A stretch of 50,877 bases of DNA from an uncultured Bacteroidales bacterium (GTDB taxonomy: Bacteria; Bacteroidota; Bacteroidia; Bacteroidales; F082). The position numbers and the translations under genes are program-made. Of the stretch, positions 8,206 through 17,245 are shown in pieces (positions within the stretch are counted from its first letter, which is position 1; every line of letters begins with the position of its first letter). Under the pieces are notes generated by a model. It was not told the DNA's origin, searched no databases, and was given only the letters and a program-made list of their open reading frames with translations. The DNA lies in the NCBI GenBank assembly GCA_946407975.1, contig CAMJQC010000014.1, positions 1 to 50,877 on the forward strand, given 5' to 3'.

Positions 8206-9669
8206 TCAGCTCACTTTGACGTTTACAATTCCATCGCGGTCACAACGCACCACGATGCGCTTGTATTCGGTCTTGCCATCGTAGACGCATTGTATGATGA
8301 TGGTGATGTGGTAGACTTTCTTGCCTTCGATGGGTTTGTATTCGTTGTCCTCCCAAGTGCCAGAGAGCGGGAAACTCGGGTTGTCCATCTTGCGGGTGTA
8401 TTCCGTGAAATTATACCTCAGAATGTCGTTGATGCCTCTAAGTGGGTAAGGGCTGGCTTTGGCCAGTTCTGTCGGCCAGAGTTGTACCTTTTTACGGTAA
8501 AGCAACACCTTCTCGTCTTTACCGCTCACTTCGGCAAAGAGCGGATTGCGGCTACGCAACTTGATGACTTCGGGTATGATCTTGTCGCTATCGATGAAGT
8601 CGACGCTGTCCTTGCTCCAGCCGATGTATCTTTCCTTGACGCGGAAATCAGTGCGGGTGTCAAAGACCTTGTTGCTGACACGCTTGGCAAAGATGAGGCG
8701 CAGCCAATCTTTCAAGCGGTCCTTAAACATATAACTGATTACCAGCGCGATGAGGAAAGGCAGGGTGAAGTTGCCGTATCTTTGCTGGAAGAAGAACGAC
8801 GACAGCGTGGCCACCACCATGGCGGCGCCGGCAGCCAGACTGTATAGGATCTGCTCTACCAGGAAGGTGTTCTTCCGCTTGGTGGCGTTGAGGTAAAGGT
8901 CGCTCTCGGTGAATTTCTTCAGCAGGCTAGCGCGGAAGACAAAATCCTCATTGCCTTTCTCGTCGTCGGCCTTCACACTGAGGTAACCCTTTTGTTCCCT
9001 ATAGTTCCTTTCGTCGAGGAGCACTTCTTTGAATAAACCTTCCAGTCGTGGATATTCATCGGAATGCTTCAGCCGGATGTTGTCGCGGAGTCGGTAGGCG
9101 TATTTCTCCATGACATTGCTCAAAAACTCATCGCCATAGGCAAAGACTTGTTTTATCCTATCTGTTGCGTTTTTCTCATCCACCCTACCATGCAGATGGC
9201 GATAACGCTCCAATATCTTGTGGCCGTCGGTGAGATACTGATGGCACGATTCAGTACGGTTTTCAGCATTTTCATTTTGCGTGATGGCAAAACAGCCGTC
9301 GCGGAAAGCACTCTTGGCGATGGCGCAATACATCTTGATTGCATGGGTGAGGTCTTGCGTGTCTTCAGGAGCGCTACTCATGTCGTTGAAGTTGGAGATG
9401 AGCGCTTGGCTCGGAAGCAGTTGTTCGTCGTTGGCCAACTCATGCAGGCTATAGGAAGGGGTGATGAGGCGCACACCCGACTTGAGGTCGCGGTAGAAGT
9501 CTTCCTTGCTGTATTTTGCTGCGTTGATGTCAAGACTGTTAGGGACAAAAATCCATGTATTCATCACATAATCGCGGAATTTCGTCTTACGTTCTGACGT
9601 TTCTGTGTTGAAACCCACCTTGAACTCCAAGGTGAACTTGTCATGGATTTTTGTCTCTAAGTCAATCAT
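8206..9669 (-). CDS. conserved-looking membrane protein of unknown function
   Basis: I do not recognise this 487-residue protein. It lacks a signal peptide. Residues 1-265 are charged and look soluble and mostly helical. Two hydrophobic segments at about 269-293 and 301-316 form a probable membrane hairpin, followed by a basic stretch and a C-terminal soluble region (about 330-487) that ends in beta-like segments (HITIIIQCVYDG, KRIVVRCD). Both soluble parts are therefore probably cytoplasmic. Its ATG overlaps the stop of the acyltransferase gene (ATGA, 9666-9669), so it is translated as part of that operon. A role in envelope or lipid metabolism is only suggested by this coupling. Confidence 0.75.
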   Translation of the reverse strand: MIDLETKIHDKFTLEFKVGFNTETSERKTKFRDYVMNTWIFVPNSLDINAAKYSKEDFYRDLKSGVRLITPSYSLHELANDEQLLPSQALISNFNDMSSAPEDTQDLTHAIKMYCAIAKSAFRDGCFAITQNENAENRTESCHQYLTDGHKILERYRHLHGRVDEKNATDRIKQVFAYGDEFLSNVMEKYAYRLRDNIRLKHSDEYPRLEGLFKEVLLDERNYREQKGYLSVKADDEKGNEDFVFRASLLKKFTESDLYLNATKRKNTFLVEQILYSLAAGAAMVVATLSSFFFQQRYGNFTLPFLIALVISYMFKDRLKDWLRLIFAKRVSNKVFDTRTDFRVKERYIGWSKDSVDFIDSDKIIPEVIKLRSRNPLFAEVSGKDEKVLLYRKKVQLWPTELAKASPYPLRGINDILRYNFTEYTRKMDNPSFPLSGTWEDNEYKPIEGKKVYHITIIIQCVYDGKTEYKRIVVRCDRDGIVNVKVS

Positions 9670-10244
9670 TGTTGTGCGTTTCTGTATTGTTCGTCTAGAT
9701 TAAAGCCTTCGGGATGTTTGGCTTTGATGTCTTTGTAGTAGTCCCAAATCTCGGCCAGGTCTTTGTCGTAATCGCCCGTAGGATAGAAGATCCTTTCGAT
9801 GCCACAGTATTTCTTCTTGTAGTCGATGAAACCCAAGACGATGGGTACGTTAGCACCTTCAGCAATGACATAGAATCCTTTTTTCCAGTGTTTCACCGCT
9901 TTTCGCGTTCCTTCGGGGCAGATGAGGAGATGGGTGTCCTTGGTTTGGCTGAACATGTCGACCATCTGATCCACGAGATGGTTCTGGTGGCCACGGTTGA
10001 CTGGGATGCCGCCGACTTTCTTCAACAGCCATCCCAAGCCAGGTTTGAAGAACTCCTGTTTGATCATCACCTTGAACTTGATGTCGTAGTACCAATAGAA
10101 TCCAAGGCCGACGAAGAAATCTTCAATGGCGGTATGGGGCGCTACGATGCAAACCGCATTGCCCAAGTCGGCTGGAGCTTCGTTGACGGTCGTCCAACCA
10201 CCAAGACGAAGCCCCAGTTTGGCTATTTGTTTCTTTAAACCCAT
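9666..10244 (-). CDS. PlsC-type acyltransferase (1-acylglycerol-phosphate acyltransferase family)
   Basis: The 192-residue protein has the acyltransferase motifs: HTAIED (H37 and D42, the HX4D motif), GGIPVNR (about 78-84) and CPEGTR (E111-R114). The family transfers acyl groups to lysophosphatidate or other glycerol or lipid acceptors at the cytoplasmic face of the membrane. It is shorter than typical PlsC (about 240) and lacks an obvious N-terminal membrane helix, as do many Bacteroidota small paralogues, so the acceptor is uncertain. The ATG at 10244 is preferred over the TTG at 10253: it lies two bases after the M13 stop and gives MGLKKQIAK. Downstream it overlaps the unknown membrane gene by four bases. 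Confidence 0.85.
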   Translation of the reverse strand: MGLKKQIAKLGLRLGGWTTVNEAPADLGNAVCIVAPHTAIEDFFVGLGFYWYYDIKFKVMIKQEFFKPGLGWLLKKVGGIPVNRGHQNHLVDQMVDMFSQTKDTHLLICPEGTRKAVKHWKKGFYVIAEGANVPIVLGFIDYKKKYCGIERIFYPTGDYDKDLAEIWDYYKDIKAKHPEGFNLDEQYRNAQQ

Positions 10245-10246
10245 GA

Positions 10247-12292
10247 TTACCAAATGACGGCACGCTCTTCGGGAGCGATATACATGGCGTTTTCGGGTTG
10301 GATGTCGAAGGCCTCGTAGAAGTGCGGCATTGAGCCGAGGGTGCGGTTGACGCGAGCCTCAGCGGGTGAGTGCACGTCGGTCTTCACTTGGCGTTCGATG
10401 TACTTGTCGCGCGAGTTGTTGCGCCAGATGGTGCCATAGCTGATGAAGAAGCGTTGGGCAGGCGTGTAACCGTCGATGCTTTGGTTGGCCTTGGCCTCTT
10501 CTGTCATCTGATAGGCGTCCCATGCGACGTTGAGGCCGCCGAGGTCGGCAATGTTCTCGCCGAGGGTCAGCTGGCCGTTGATTTTGTTGCCTCTCACTTG
10601 GAACTCATCAAACAATTTGGCGAGTTGGGCAGTGCGTTCGTTGAACTTTTTGGAATCTTCCTCGGTCCACCAGTTGTTGAGGTTGCCGTTTTCGTCGTAC
10701 TTGCAGCCTTGGTCGTCGAAGCCGTGGGTCATCTCATGGCCGATCACCACGCCGATGCCACCGTAGTTGACGGCGTCGTCAGCATCCATGTTGAAGAACG
10801 GGGGCTGAAGGATGGCGGCGGGGAACACGATTTCGTTCATCTCGGGGCTGTAGTAAGCGTTGACGGTCTGAGGCGTCATGAACCATTCGTCCTTGTCGAC
10901 GGGCTTTCCAATCTTGGCCATTTCTCTCTCAGTCTCGAAGCGGATGGCGCGGTGTACGTTCTCGAAATAAGAATCAGGTGTGACCTCATACTTGCTGTAA
11001 TCCTTCCACTTGTCAGGATAACCGATCTTCACATTGAAGCAGTCGAGCTTATTCAAGGCCTTAGCTTTGGTCTCGTCGCTCATCCAATCGAGGTTCTTAA
11101 TGCGTTCGCCCAAGGCGGTGCGCAGGTTGCCGACAAGGTTGAGCATGCGATCTTTTGCTTCTGCAGGGAAGTGCTTTTCAACATAAAGCTGTCCGACGGC
11201 TTCGCCAAGGCAACCGGAGGTGGCATCAAGGATGCGGCGCCAACGGGGTTGCTGCACCTCTTGGCCATAGAGATAGTTACCGTAGAAGTTGAAGTTCTCA
11301 GCGTCAAGGTCGCTGCTCAGCATCGAAGCGCTGCCGTGGATGACTTTCCAACGCAGGTAGTCTTTGATTGCGCTGAGGTCGGTGTTGAGGATGATCTTGT
11401 TCAGGTTGGCGATGAAGTCGGGCATGCCAACGTTGAGTGAGTCGAAAGCAGGAGCGCCAGCGGCATCGAAATAGTTGTCCCAGTTGAAAATGGGTGTTGA
11501 TTTCTGCAACTCGGCACGGCTGCGTTTGTTGTACATGCGGTCGGGGTCACGCATCTCCACACGACTCAATGAGTTCTTGGCCAACTGGGTCTCAAGGGCG
11601 AGGATGTCCTGGGCTTTCTTGGCGGCTTCGATGGAGTCGGTGCCGGTGAGTTGGAACATCTTGGCCACATGCTCGACATACTTGTCGCGCATCTCCTGTG
11701 ATTCAGCAACGAGGTAGTCATCGCGATCGGTCAGGCTGAGGCCGCCTTGGTAGAGGTGCATGATGACCATCTCGGCGTTCTTCGGGTCGGAGCTGCCTCC
11801 AGCATTGAAGAAGCCGCCGATGCCGTCGCTGTGCAGTTTGCCCATCAGTTCGGCTAAGTCGGCCTTGTCGTTGAGGCCGTCAATCATGTCAAAGTAAGGT
11901 TGCAACTCGCTGTAACCGCGTGCGTCGATGGCCACGGTGTCCATGCCTGCGTTGTAGAAGTCACGAATCTTCTGGGCAACGCTGCCTTGTTTGGCGTTAG
12001 CGTCTTTCGAGACCTCGTCGATGATGTCTTGGATAAGAATCTCGTTGTGTTGGTCAATCTCGGTGAAGGCACCATAGGTGGAGTACTCTTCGGGGATGGG
12101 ATTGTTCTTGATCCAGTTGTTGTTGGCATAACGGAAGAAGTCCTCCGCAGGGTTGATGGTGGTGTCCATGTTGCTCAGGTCGATGGCCGGAACAATTTCT
12201 TTCTCGGGTTGGGGTTTTTCGACTGCCTTCTGTGCGCAGCCTGTTGCCAATGTGCATAAAATCATCATGGCTACTAAGTTTTCCTTTTTCAT
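10247..12292 (-). CDS. pepO: M13 family zinc metallopeptidase lipoprotein (PepO/neprilysin-like)
   Basis: The 681-residue protein has a lipoprotein signal with lipobox LATGC (Cys19), then an M13 N-terminal helical domain (about 45-430) and the catalytic domain. Zinc motif HEMTH lies at 519-523, third ligand E579 sits in GENIADLGG, and the substrate-binding NAYYSPEMNEIVFPA is at about 478-492. The protein ends ERAVIW, close to the usual family C-terminus. M13 enzymes cleave short peptides; a lipid-anchored version probably digests peptides in the periplasm or at the surface. It sits between dnaX and plsC on the same strand, with gaps of 38 and 2 bases, so co-transcription is likely. Confidence 0.93.
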   Translation of the reverse strand: MKKENLVAMMILCTLATGCAQKAVEKPQPEKEIVPAIDLSNMDTTINPAEDFFRYANNNWIKNNPIPEEYSTYGAFTEIDQHNEILIQDIIDEVSKDANAKQGSVAQKIRDFYNAGMDTVAIDARGYSELQPYFDMIDGLNDKADLAELMGKLHSDGIGGFFNAGGSSDPKNAEMVIMHLYQGGLSLTDRDDYLVAESQEMRDKYVEHVAKMFQLTGTDSIEAAKKAQDILALETQLAKNSLSRVEMRDPDRMYNKRSRAELQKSTPIFNWDNYFDAAGAPAFDSLNVGMPDFIANLNKIILNTDLSAIKDYLRWKVIHGSASMLSSDLDAENFNFYGNYLYGQEVQQPRWRRILDATSGCLGEAVGQLYVEKHFPAEAKDRMLNLVGNLRTALGERIKNLDWMSDETKAKALNKLDCFNVKIGYPDKWKDYSKYEVTPDSYFENVHRAIRFETEREMAKIGKPVDKDEWFMTPQTVNAYYSPEMNEIVFPAAILQPPFFNMDADDAVNYGGIGVVIGHEMTHGFDDQGCKYDENGNLNNWWTEEDSKKFNERTAQLAKLFDEFQVRGNKINGQLTLGENIADLGGLNVAWDAYQMTEEAKANQSIDGYTPAQRFFISYGTIWRNNSRDKYIERQVKTDVHSPAEARVNRTLGSMPHFYEAFDIQPENAMYIAPEERAVIW

Positions 12293-12330
12293 TTAATAAT
12301 TTGATTTATTGTTGATTATGTTGTTGTTCA

Positions 12331-14145
12331 CTATAAATCGCCTTCCAGCTTTAATTCGGTTTGTAACATGTTCATAAAAGGATATTCTTGTGCGAGCTTT
12401 TGAAATTTGTCCTTATCGGTGTAGGCCTCAATTTCAGCTGGTTTATCCATAATTTCAGGGATCAGTTTAAACTGATTGTTGTGCAAGGTGTTTTTGAGAT
12501 GGGACCTTAAGTCTGCCATTCCGGTCTTGTCATTTTCGAAGAGCAGATTGTCAACGGGGAATCGTATTTCGAAATTAGGTCCAAGCGAGGGTTGGTATTT
12601 GCTAATGGCAGCTGCGAAAGTTGGAGAAAGCTTTTTTTGCTTGTTAATGAATTCATTCCAAGATTTTATTAGTTCATCTTGAGTAAAAGGCGAATTCCAT
12701 GTTTCTTCAATCTCTTCGGAGACTTTTTTTTCTTGTTCAAGACTGCTGATGGAGATGGCACTGCTTCCAACGCCACGTTTTCTGATTGTAGCGGTCCCTG
12801 CTTCTGTTTTCTGTTGGGCTGTTACAGAAGGCGCATGAACAGGGTTTATATCAGTTGGCTCTGACTCAGTTTTTGGTTCAGTTTCGGCTTTTTTTACGTC
12901 AGGTTTTGATTGAGAAACGGATGCATTCGGGTTGGAAGTAGGAATGTTAGCGGGTTGTTGAGGGGCCGTTGAGGCGGGTTTAGGAGGAGCTGAGGCTGGC
13001 CGATTTGTAGCTAACGGTTGGCTTATGGGAGGCTCAAGAATATTCAAACTGCCATTGCACAGAGCACACATTTTCATTAATGCGATTTCAAGATGGAGAC
13101 GTTTGTTGTTAGCGGCGCGATAGCTGATGTCGCATTGGTTGTTGATGTCTAGGGCCTTTAAGAGGAAAGCCATGTCGCAGAGCTGTGACTGTTGCGTATA
13201 CCGTTGACGAAGACTGTCGCTGACTTCAAGTAATTGGGTTGTGACAGGGTCTTTGCTAACAAGCAGACTGCGCAGATGGCTGCCCATGCCGCTGATGAAA
13301 TGTTGCGGTTCAAAGCCTTTGCTGATGATGTCGTGAAGAAGCATCAGTATTTCGCTGGTGTTACCTTGCAGAATATCCTCTACCGCTTTGAAATAATAAT
13401 CGTAGTCAAGCACGTTAAGGTTGTCGATAACGTCCTTATAGGTGATGTTTTTGCCGGAGAAACTCACCATTTGGTCGAAGATGGACAAAGCGTCACGTAA
13501 GGCGCCATCCGCTTTTTGTGCGATGATGTTCAAAGCCTCGGGTTCGGCAGTGATGCCTTCGCTTTGGGCTACAAATGCTAGGTGTTTGGCAATGTCTTCT
13601 ACCGTAATGCGCTTGAAGTCAAATATCTGACATCTAGATAGGATGGTGGGGATGATCTTGTGCTTTTCGGTCGTGGCAAGGATGAATTTCGCATACGCTG
13701 GTGGCTCTTCCAGGGTCTTCAAAAAGGCGTTGAAGGCCGAGGCGGAAAGCATGTGGACCTCGTCGATGATGTAGACTTTATACTGACCGACTTGTGGAGG
13801 GATGCGAACTTGCTCTACTAGGCTTCGAATGTCTTCTACCGAATTGTTGGAAGCGGCGTCAAGTTCATAAATGTTGAATGAGGCGTTGTTGTTGAAAGCA
13901 CGGCACGACTCGCATTCGTCGCAAGCCTCCATGTCGGCAGTAGGATGCAGACAATTGATGGTCTTGGCTAAGATGCGGGCGCAAGTGGTTTTGCCTACAC
14001 CTCTCGGACCGCAAAACAGAAAGGCTTGCGCCAAGGTGTTGTTGCGGATGGCATTCTTTAGAGTAGAGGTGATAGAGCCTTGCCCAACTACGGTGTCAAA
14101 AGTGGAAGGCCTGTATTTTCTAGCAGATACGACGAAATTCTCCAT
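12331..14145 (-). CDS. dnaX: DNA polymerase III subunit gamma/tau
   Basis: The 604-residue clamp-loader ATPase has Walker [10 protein letters not shown] (46-54), zinc-binding cysteines C65, C75, C78 and C81 (CDECESC), Walker B IIDEVH (126-131), sensor region ATTEKHK and the SRC motif ([10 protein letters not shown]). A proline/serine-rich linker (about 375-430) and a C-terminal tau-like region follow. It loads the sliding clamp and couples the replicative polymerases. The frame is open up to 14184, but [13 protein letters not shown] at 14145 matches the family start and lies about 27 bases downstream of a good -7 element (14172-14179). Confidence 0.95.
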   Translation of the reverse strand: MENFVVSARKYRPSTFDTVVGQGSITSTLKNAIRNNTLAQAFLFCGPRGVGKTTCARILAKTINCLHPTADMEACDECESCRAFNNNASFNIYELDAASNNSVEDIRSLVEQVRIPPQVGQYKVYIIDEVHMLSASAFNAFLKTLEEPPAYAKFILATTEKHKIIPTILSRCQIFDFKRITVEDIAKHLAFVAQSEGITAEPEALNIIAQKADGALRDALSIFDQMVSFSGKNITYKDVIDNLNVLDYDYYFKAVEDILQGNTSEILMLLHDIISKGFEPQHFISGMGSHLRSLLVSKDPVTTQLLEVSDSLRQRYTQQSQLCDMAFLLKALDINNQCDISYRAANNKRLHLEIALMKMCALCNGSLNILEPPISQPLATNRPASAPPKPASTAPQQPANIPTSNPNASVSQSKPDVKKAETEPKTESEPTDINPVHAPSVTAQQKTEAGTATIRKRGVGSSAISISSLEQEKKVSEEIEETWNSPFTQDELIKSWNEFINKQKKLSPTFAAAISKYQPSLGPNFEIRFPVDNLLFENDKTGMADLRSHLKNTLHNNQFKLIPEIMDKPAEIEAYTDKDKFQKLAQEYPFMNMLQTELKLEGDL

Positions 14146-14171
14146 GAGGAAAGCATTGTGTATTAAAATGA

Positions 14172-14205
14172 CAAAAATACACAAAAAAGGCCTCCCTGTT
14201 TCAAA
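14172..14205 (-). promoter_or_regulatory. dnaX promoter
   Basis: On the minus strand, TTTG (14205 to 14202) is followed after 22 bases by TATTTTTG (14179 to 14172), close to the Bacteroidota consensus. The predicted start of transcription is about 20 bases before the dnaX ATG. Confidence 0.65.
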
Positions 14206-14225
14206 AAAGTCCCTTTTTTAGGTTT

Positions 14226-14259
14226 TTTGTAAAAAGAAGCATTTTTAACGCTATCTTTG
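14226..14259 (+). promoter_or_regulatory. promoter placed directly on the start codon of the 14265 gene
   Basis: TTTG (14226-14229), 22 bases, then TATCTTTG (14252-14259). The ATG at 14265 begins only five bases after the -7 element, so transcription should begin at or within a few bases of the start codon. Confidence 0.6.
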
Positions 14260-14264
14260 TGCCT

Positions 14265-15575
14265 ATGAAACTCTATGTCTTAGTGCCGAAAATCACCGGG
14301 CGTTTGCATTATGCCTTCGATTTGGTCCTGGGCCGGTTGCTGGGTCTGGAATACGAATTGGTTTCTGACGCGGAAAGATATGCTTCTGTTGAGGGAGCAA
14401 GATTTACCTATGGAAGAGACCGAGTGGCTGATGAGCCGGGTCTGAATGCTGTGCCGTTGCTTTTTGAACGCAAGATAGAGGAGCAGGAGCTGCCTTCCAT
14501 AGCATTTGAAGGCACTAGGGCTTTGTTTCCAGTGTTTGGAAAGGGCAACCTTATGCCGTTTGACGTGTTTGCCGCCTCTTTCTATCTGGTCTCTCGTTAC
14601 GAAGAGTATCTACCTCATGTGCGCGATAAATACGGTCGCTTTCAGGCGGAATCGACATGGATGTTTGAAGTAGGTATGCTGCAGAAGCCTTTGGTGAATA
14701 TTTGGGCAAAAAAACTGGGTGAACGCCTGCTAGACGTTTATCCTGAGTTGCAAATGAAATCAAAATCGTTTCAATTTGTGCCAACTTATGATGTCGATGC
14801 AGCATGGGCATATAAGGGGAAAGGCATCTTTAGGACCGTAGGAGCTTTTTTCAAAAATCTCAGTGCTGGCGATTTCAAAGAGATAAAAGAACGGCACAAA
14901 GTGCTGCGTGGACGAAAAAGAGATCCGTTCGATACTTTTGACTATCAGTTTAGGTTGCAGAAAGAATTCAACATCAGGCCTTTATATTTCATTCTTTGTG
15001 GCGATTACGACACGAATGATAAAAACATTTCCATACGTAATGAGAAATTTAAGGCGTTGATTAAACGCATTGGCGACTATGCTGATGTGGGCATACATCC
15101 GTCTTTTTCTTCGTATCTGGATAGTGAAAAGCTGAAGATGGAGATAGACCGCCTTGCAGGGGTCCTCAACAGAGAGGTGACAAAAAGCCGACAGCATTTT
15201 TTAAGGATGAACATACCCGTCAGCTATCAGAAGCTGATCGAATTGGATATTACCGATGATTATACGATGGGCTTTGCTTCCCAGGCTGGCTTCAGGGCGG
15301 GTATCGCCGACGCTTTCCCGTTTTATGACCTTGAAAATGATACGGTTACTGAACTTATGGTGCATCCTTTTGCATTAATGGACGGCACGATGCGCGATTA
15401 TCTTAATCTCGATGCAAACGAGTCGCTCGATTTGGCTAAACACCTGGTTGATGAGGTCAGGGCAATAAAGGGTACGTTTGTCTATCTTACGCACAATGAG
15501 ACGCTCAGTGGAGAGAAACGGTGGGAGGGATGGCCCGAAATGTATCGGAAGTTGTTGGAATACGCTGCCCAATGA
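14265..15575 (+). CDS. polysaccharide deacetylase-like protein (DUF7033 plus NodB-like domain)
   Basis: The 436-residue protein has an N-terminal region (about 1-165) resembling DUF7033 and a polysaccharide-deacetylase-type barrel. It carries the motif PTYDVDAAW (D176, D178) and a metal-ligand-like HPS (H278 in VGIHPS), then RMNIPVSY and THNE. The family removes N- or O-acetyl groups from cell-surface or peptidoglycan sugars, but for this Bacteroidota subgroup the substrate is unknown. There is no signal peptide. The start at 14265 is preferred over the GTG at 14259, which lies inside the -7 element. It overlaps the next gene by four bases (ATGA, 15572-15575), so the two products probably act together in modifying a surface glycan. 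Confidence 0.8.
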   Translation: MKLYVLVPKITGRLHYAFDLVLGRLLGLEYELVSDAERYASVEGARFTYGRDRVADEPGLNAVPLLFERKIEEQELPSIAFEGTRALFPVFGKGNLMPFDVFAASFYLVSRYEEYLPHVRDKYGRFQAESTWMFEVGMLQKPLVNIWAKKLGERLLDVYPELQMKSKSFQFVPTYDVDAAWAYKGKGIFRTVGAFFKNLSAGDFKEIKERHKVLRGRKRDPFDTFDYQFRLQKEFNIRPLYFILCGDYDTNDKNISIRNEKFKALIKRIGDYADVGIHPSFSSYLDSEKLKMEIDRLAGVLNREVTKSRQHFLRMNIPVSYQKLIELDITDDYTMGFASQAGFRAGIADAFPFYDLENDTVTELMVHPFALMDGTMRDYLNLDANESLDLAKHLVDEVRAIKGTFVYLTHNETLSGEKRWEGWPEMYRKLLEYAAQ

Positions 15576-16504
15576 TTTGTTATCTTTCACATAAAAGCAT
15601 TGATAAATCGAAATGGGATGAATGCATAGGGAATTCACCCCAGGGACTCGTTTATGCTCTTTCGTGGTATCTCGACATCGTGCATCCCGGTTGGGAGGCG
15701 TTAGTGAAAGATGATTACACTGCCGTTATGCCTTTGACAGGTGGTTGCAGGTTCGGCGTCCATTACCTTTTCCAGCCTTTTTTTGCCCAACAACTAGGGG
15801 TGTTTTCAAAAGACATAATTAATTCCGAATTGCTCCGTGGTTTCTTCAATTCCATCCCTGATAAGTACCGTTTTGTTGAAATTCGTCTAAATTCAAGCAA
15901 TACTTTAGATTATTCTATTAAAAAAATTGAATATCATCATGATATCATATTGGATTTAAGTAGAGATTATCCTACTGTACAAGATGGTTATCATACAAAT
16001 ACGAAGCGCAATTTGTCAAAGGCGTCTTCACATAATTTGAGACTGGAAAAAGAGGTTTCCATAGATAGAATCATTGCTCTTTTTCGCGCCAATCGAGGAG
16101 CGTCGGTGTCGGTATGGAGAAATCATGAATATGACGTTTTGCGACATCTTTGCGCCGAGGCGATCAGCCGGGGTTTTGCTTTTTTGAACGGCGTTGCGGA
16201 TGCAGAATCAGGTGAGATTTGCTGCGGTGCATTGTTTCTGCGATGGGGTGGAAGGATCATATTCCTGTTTTCAGGAAACAACGAGACGGGCAAAGAAAGC
16301 CAGGCGATGACTTTCCTAATTGATAGCGTCATTCAAGACAATTGCAATAGCCCTGTTGTCTTTGATTTTGAGGGCTCCGACGATGATAATTTAGCCCGTT
16401 TCTATCGTGGTTTCGGCGGTTCTGACGTGACTTATCCTTCTTATTACTGCAACAAGCTGTCGGCATTCGGAAAATTCCTTCTGAAATATTGGAAGAAACT
16501 TTGA
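15572..16504 (+). CDS. FemAB/GNAT-like acyltransferase
   Basis: The 310-residue protein looks like a FemAB-related GNAT-fold protein. It begins MICYLSHKSIDKSKWD with an N-terminal GNAT-like half containing VYALSWYLDIVHPGWEALV. A second GNAT-like half contains NTKRNLSKA, a beta strand series around GEICCGALFLRWGGRIIF, and the terminal block FDFEGSDDDNLARFYRGFG, typical of such proteins. The family transfers amino-acyl or acetyl groups to cell-wall or exopolysaccharide precursors. The start at 15572 is chosen over 15521 because it forms the ATGA overlap with the upstream gene and matches the family N-terminus. Function with the upstream deacetylase-like protein is inferred. Confidence 0.75.
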   Translation: MICYLSHKSIDKSKWDECIGNSPQGLVYALSWYLDIVHPGWEALVKDDYTAVMPLTGGCRFGVHYLFQPFFAQQLGVFSKDIINSELLRGFFNSIPDKYRFVEIRLNSSNTLDYSIKKIEYHHDIILDLSRDYPTVQDGYHTNTKRNLSKASSHNLRLEKEVSIDRIIALFRANRGASVSVWRNHEYDVLRHLCAEAISRGFAFLNGVADAESGEICCGALFLRWGGRIIFLFSGNNETGKESQAMTFLIDSVIQDNCNSPVVFDFEGSDDDNLARFYRGFGGSDVTYPSYYCNKLSAFGKFLLKYWKKL

Positions 16505-16523
16505 TTTTTTCCACCTAAGGTCT

Positions 16524-16551
16524 TTTGTTTTCCGATTAATGTTTATTTTTG
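16524..16551 (+). promoter_or_regulatory. upp promoter
   Basis: TTTG (16524-16527), 16 bases, TATTTTTG (16544-16551). The ATG at 16572 follows 20 bases after the -7 element. Confidence 0.5.
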
Positions 16552-16571
16552 TATCCCCAATTTGTAAAAAC

Positions 16572-17228
16572 ATGATTAAAGTCAACAATTTAGGTGAGAC
16601 CGACAGCGTGTTCAACCAGTTTATCGCTGAAATCCGTGATGCAGAGATCCAGCAGGAGCGTATGCGTTTCCGCCTTAACTTAGAGCGCCTCGGCGAGATT
16701 ATGGCGTACGAAATCAGCAAGACCCTAGAGTATGATGATGCTGAGGTGACAACACAATTGGGCATCAAGGAGATGCGCGTAGTCAAGGAGCAGCCGGTCA
16801 TTGCCTCGGTGCTTCGTGCGGGATTGCCTTTCCATAATGGTGTGCTCAGAATGTTCGACCAGTCTGACAATGCTTTTGTGGCAACCCATCGCAAGTACGA
16901 CAAAAACGAGGATTTTGAAATCCATGTGGAGTATTATTCGCTTCCCGATGTGGAAGGCCGTACGTTGATTCTCTGCGACCCCATGCTTGCAACGGGAGAG
17001 TCGCTGGTTCAGACGTTGCGTGTGATTCTTGAAGACATGTCGCCCAAGCACATTCATATTGCAGTGGCAATTGCCAGTGCCGAAGGTATTGCTTATGTTA
17101 AGCGCGTCTTTTCCCGTAAGCCCGTCACATTATGGGTCGGTGCCATTGACGACGAATTGACGGCAAAAGCCTACATTGTTCCAGGTTTGGGTGATGCAGG
17201 AGACCTTGCATTTGGCGAAAAGCGTTGA
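16572..17228 (+). CDS. upp: uracil phosphoribosyltransferase
   Basis: The 218-residue cytoplasmic enzyme converts uracil and PRPP into UMP (pyrimidine salvage). It has the type I PRTase PRPP-binding block TLILCDPMLATGES (about 131-144), the upstream SVLRAGLPFHNGV block (79-91), and the uracil-binding C-terminus YIVPGLGDAGDLAFG. Length is normal. The frame is open to 16539, but the ATG at 16572 lies after the promoter and matches the family N-terminus. The NSS transporter starts 17 bases after its stop, so the genes may be co-transcribed. Confidence 0.95.
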   Translation: MIKVNNLGETDSVFNQFIAEIRDAEIQQERMRFRLNLERLGEIMAYEISKTLEYDDAEVTTQLGIKEMRVVKEQPVIASVLRAGLPFHNGVLRMFDQSDNAFVATHRKYDKNEDFEIHVEYYSLPDVEGRTLILCDPMLATGESLVQTLRVILEDMSPKHIHIAVAIASAEGIAYVKRVFSRKPVTLWVGAIDDELTAKAYIVPGLGDAGDLAFGEKR

Positions 17229-17245
17229 TTTTCAATTAATAGATT

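Noticed and set aside
9064..9597. Plus-strand frame opposite the unknown membrane protein
   Set aside because: No homology-like blocks, and the minus strand is operon-linked by ATGA overlap.
10245..10253. TTG start for the acyltransferase
   Set aside because: The ATG at 10244 gives a cleaner N-terminus, and the preceding gene ends at 10247.
10370..11440. 356-codon plus-strand frame opposite the M13 peptidase
   Set aside because: It is valine/alanine-rich shadow sequence; the minus strand has the zinc motif HEMTH and full family domains.
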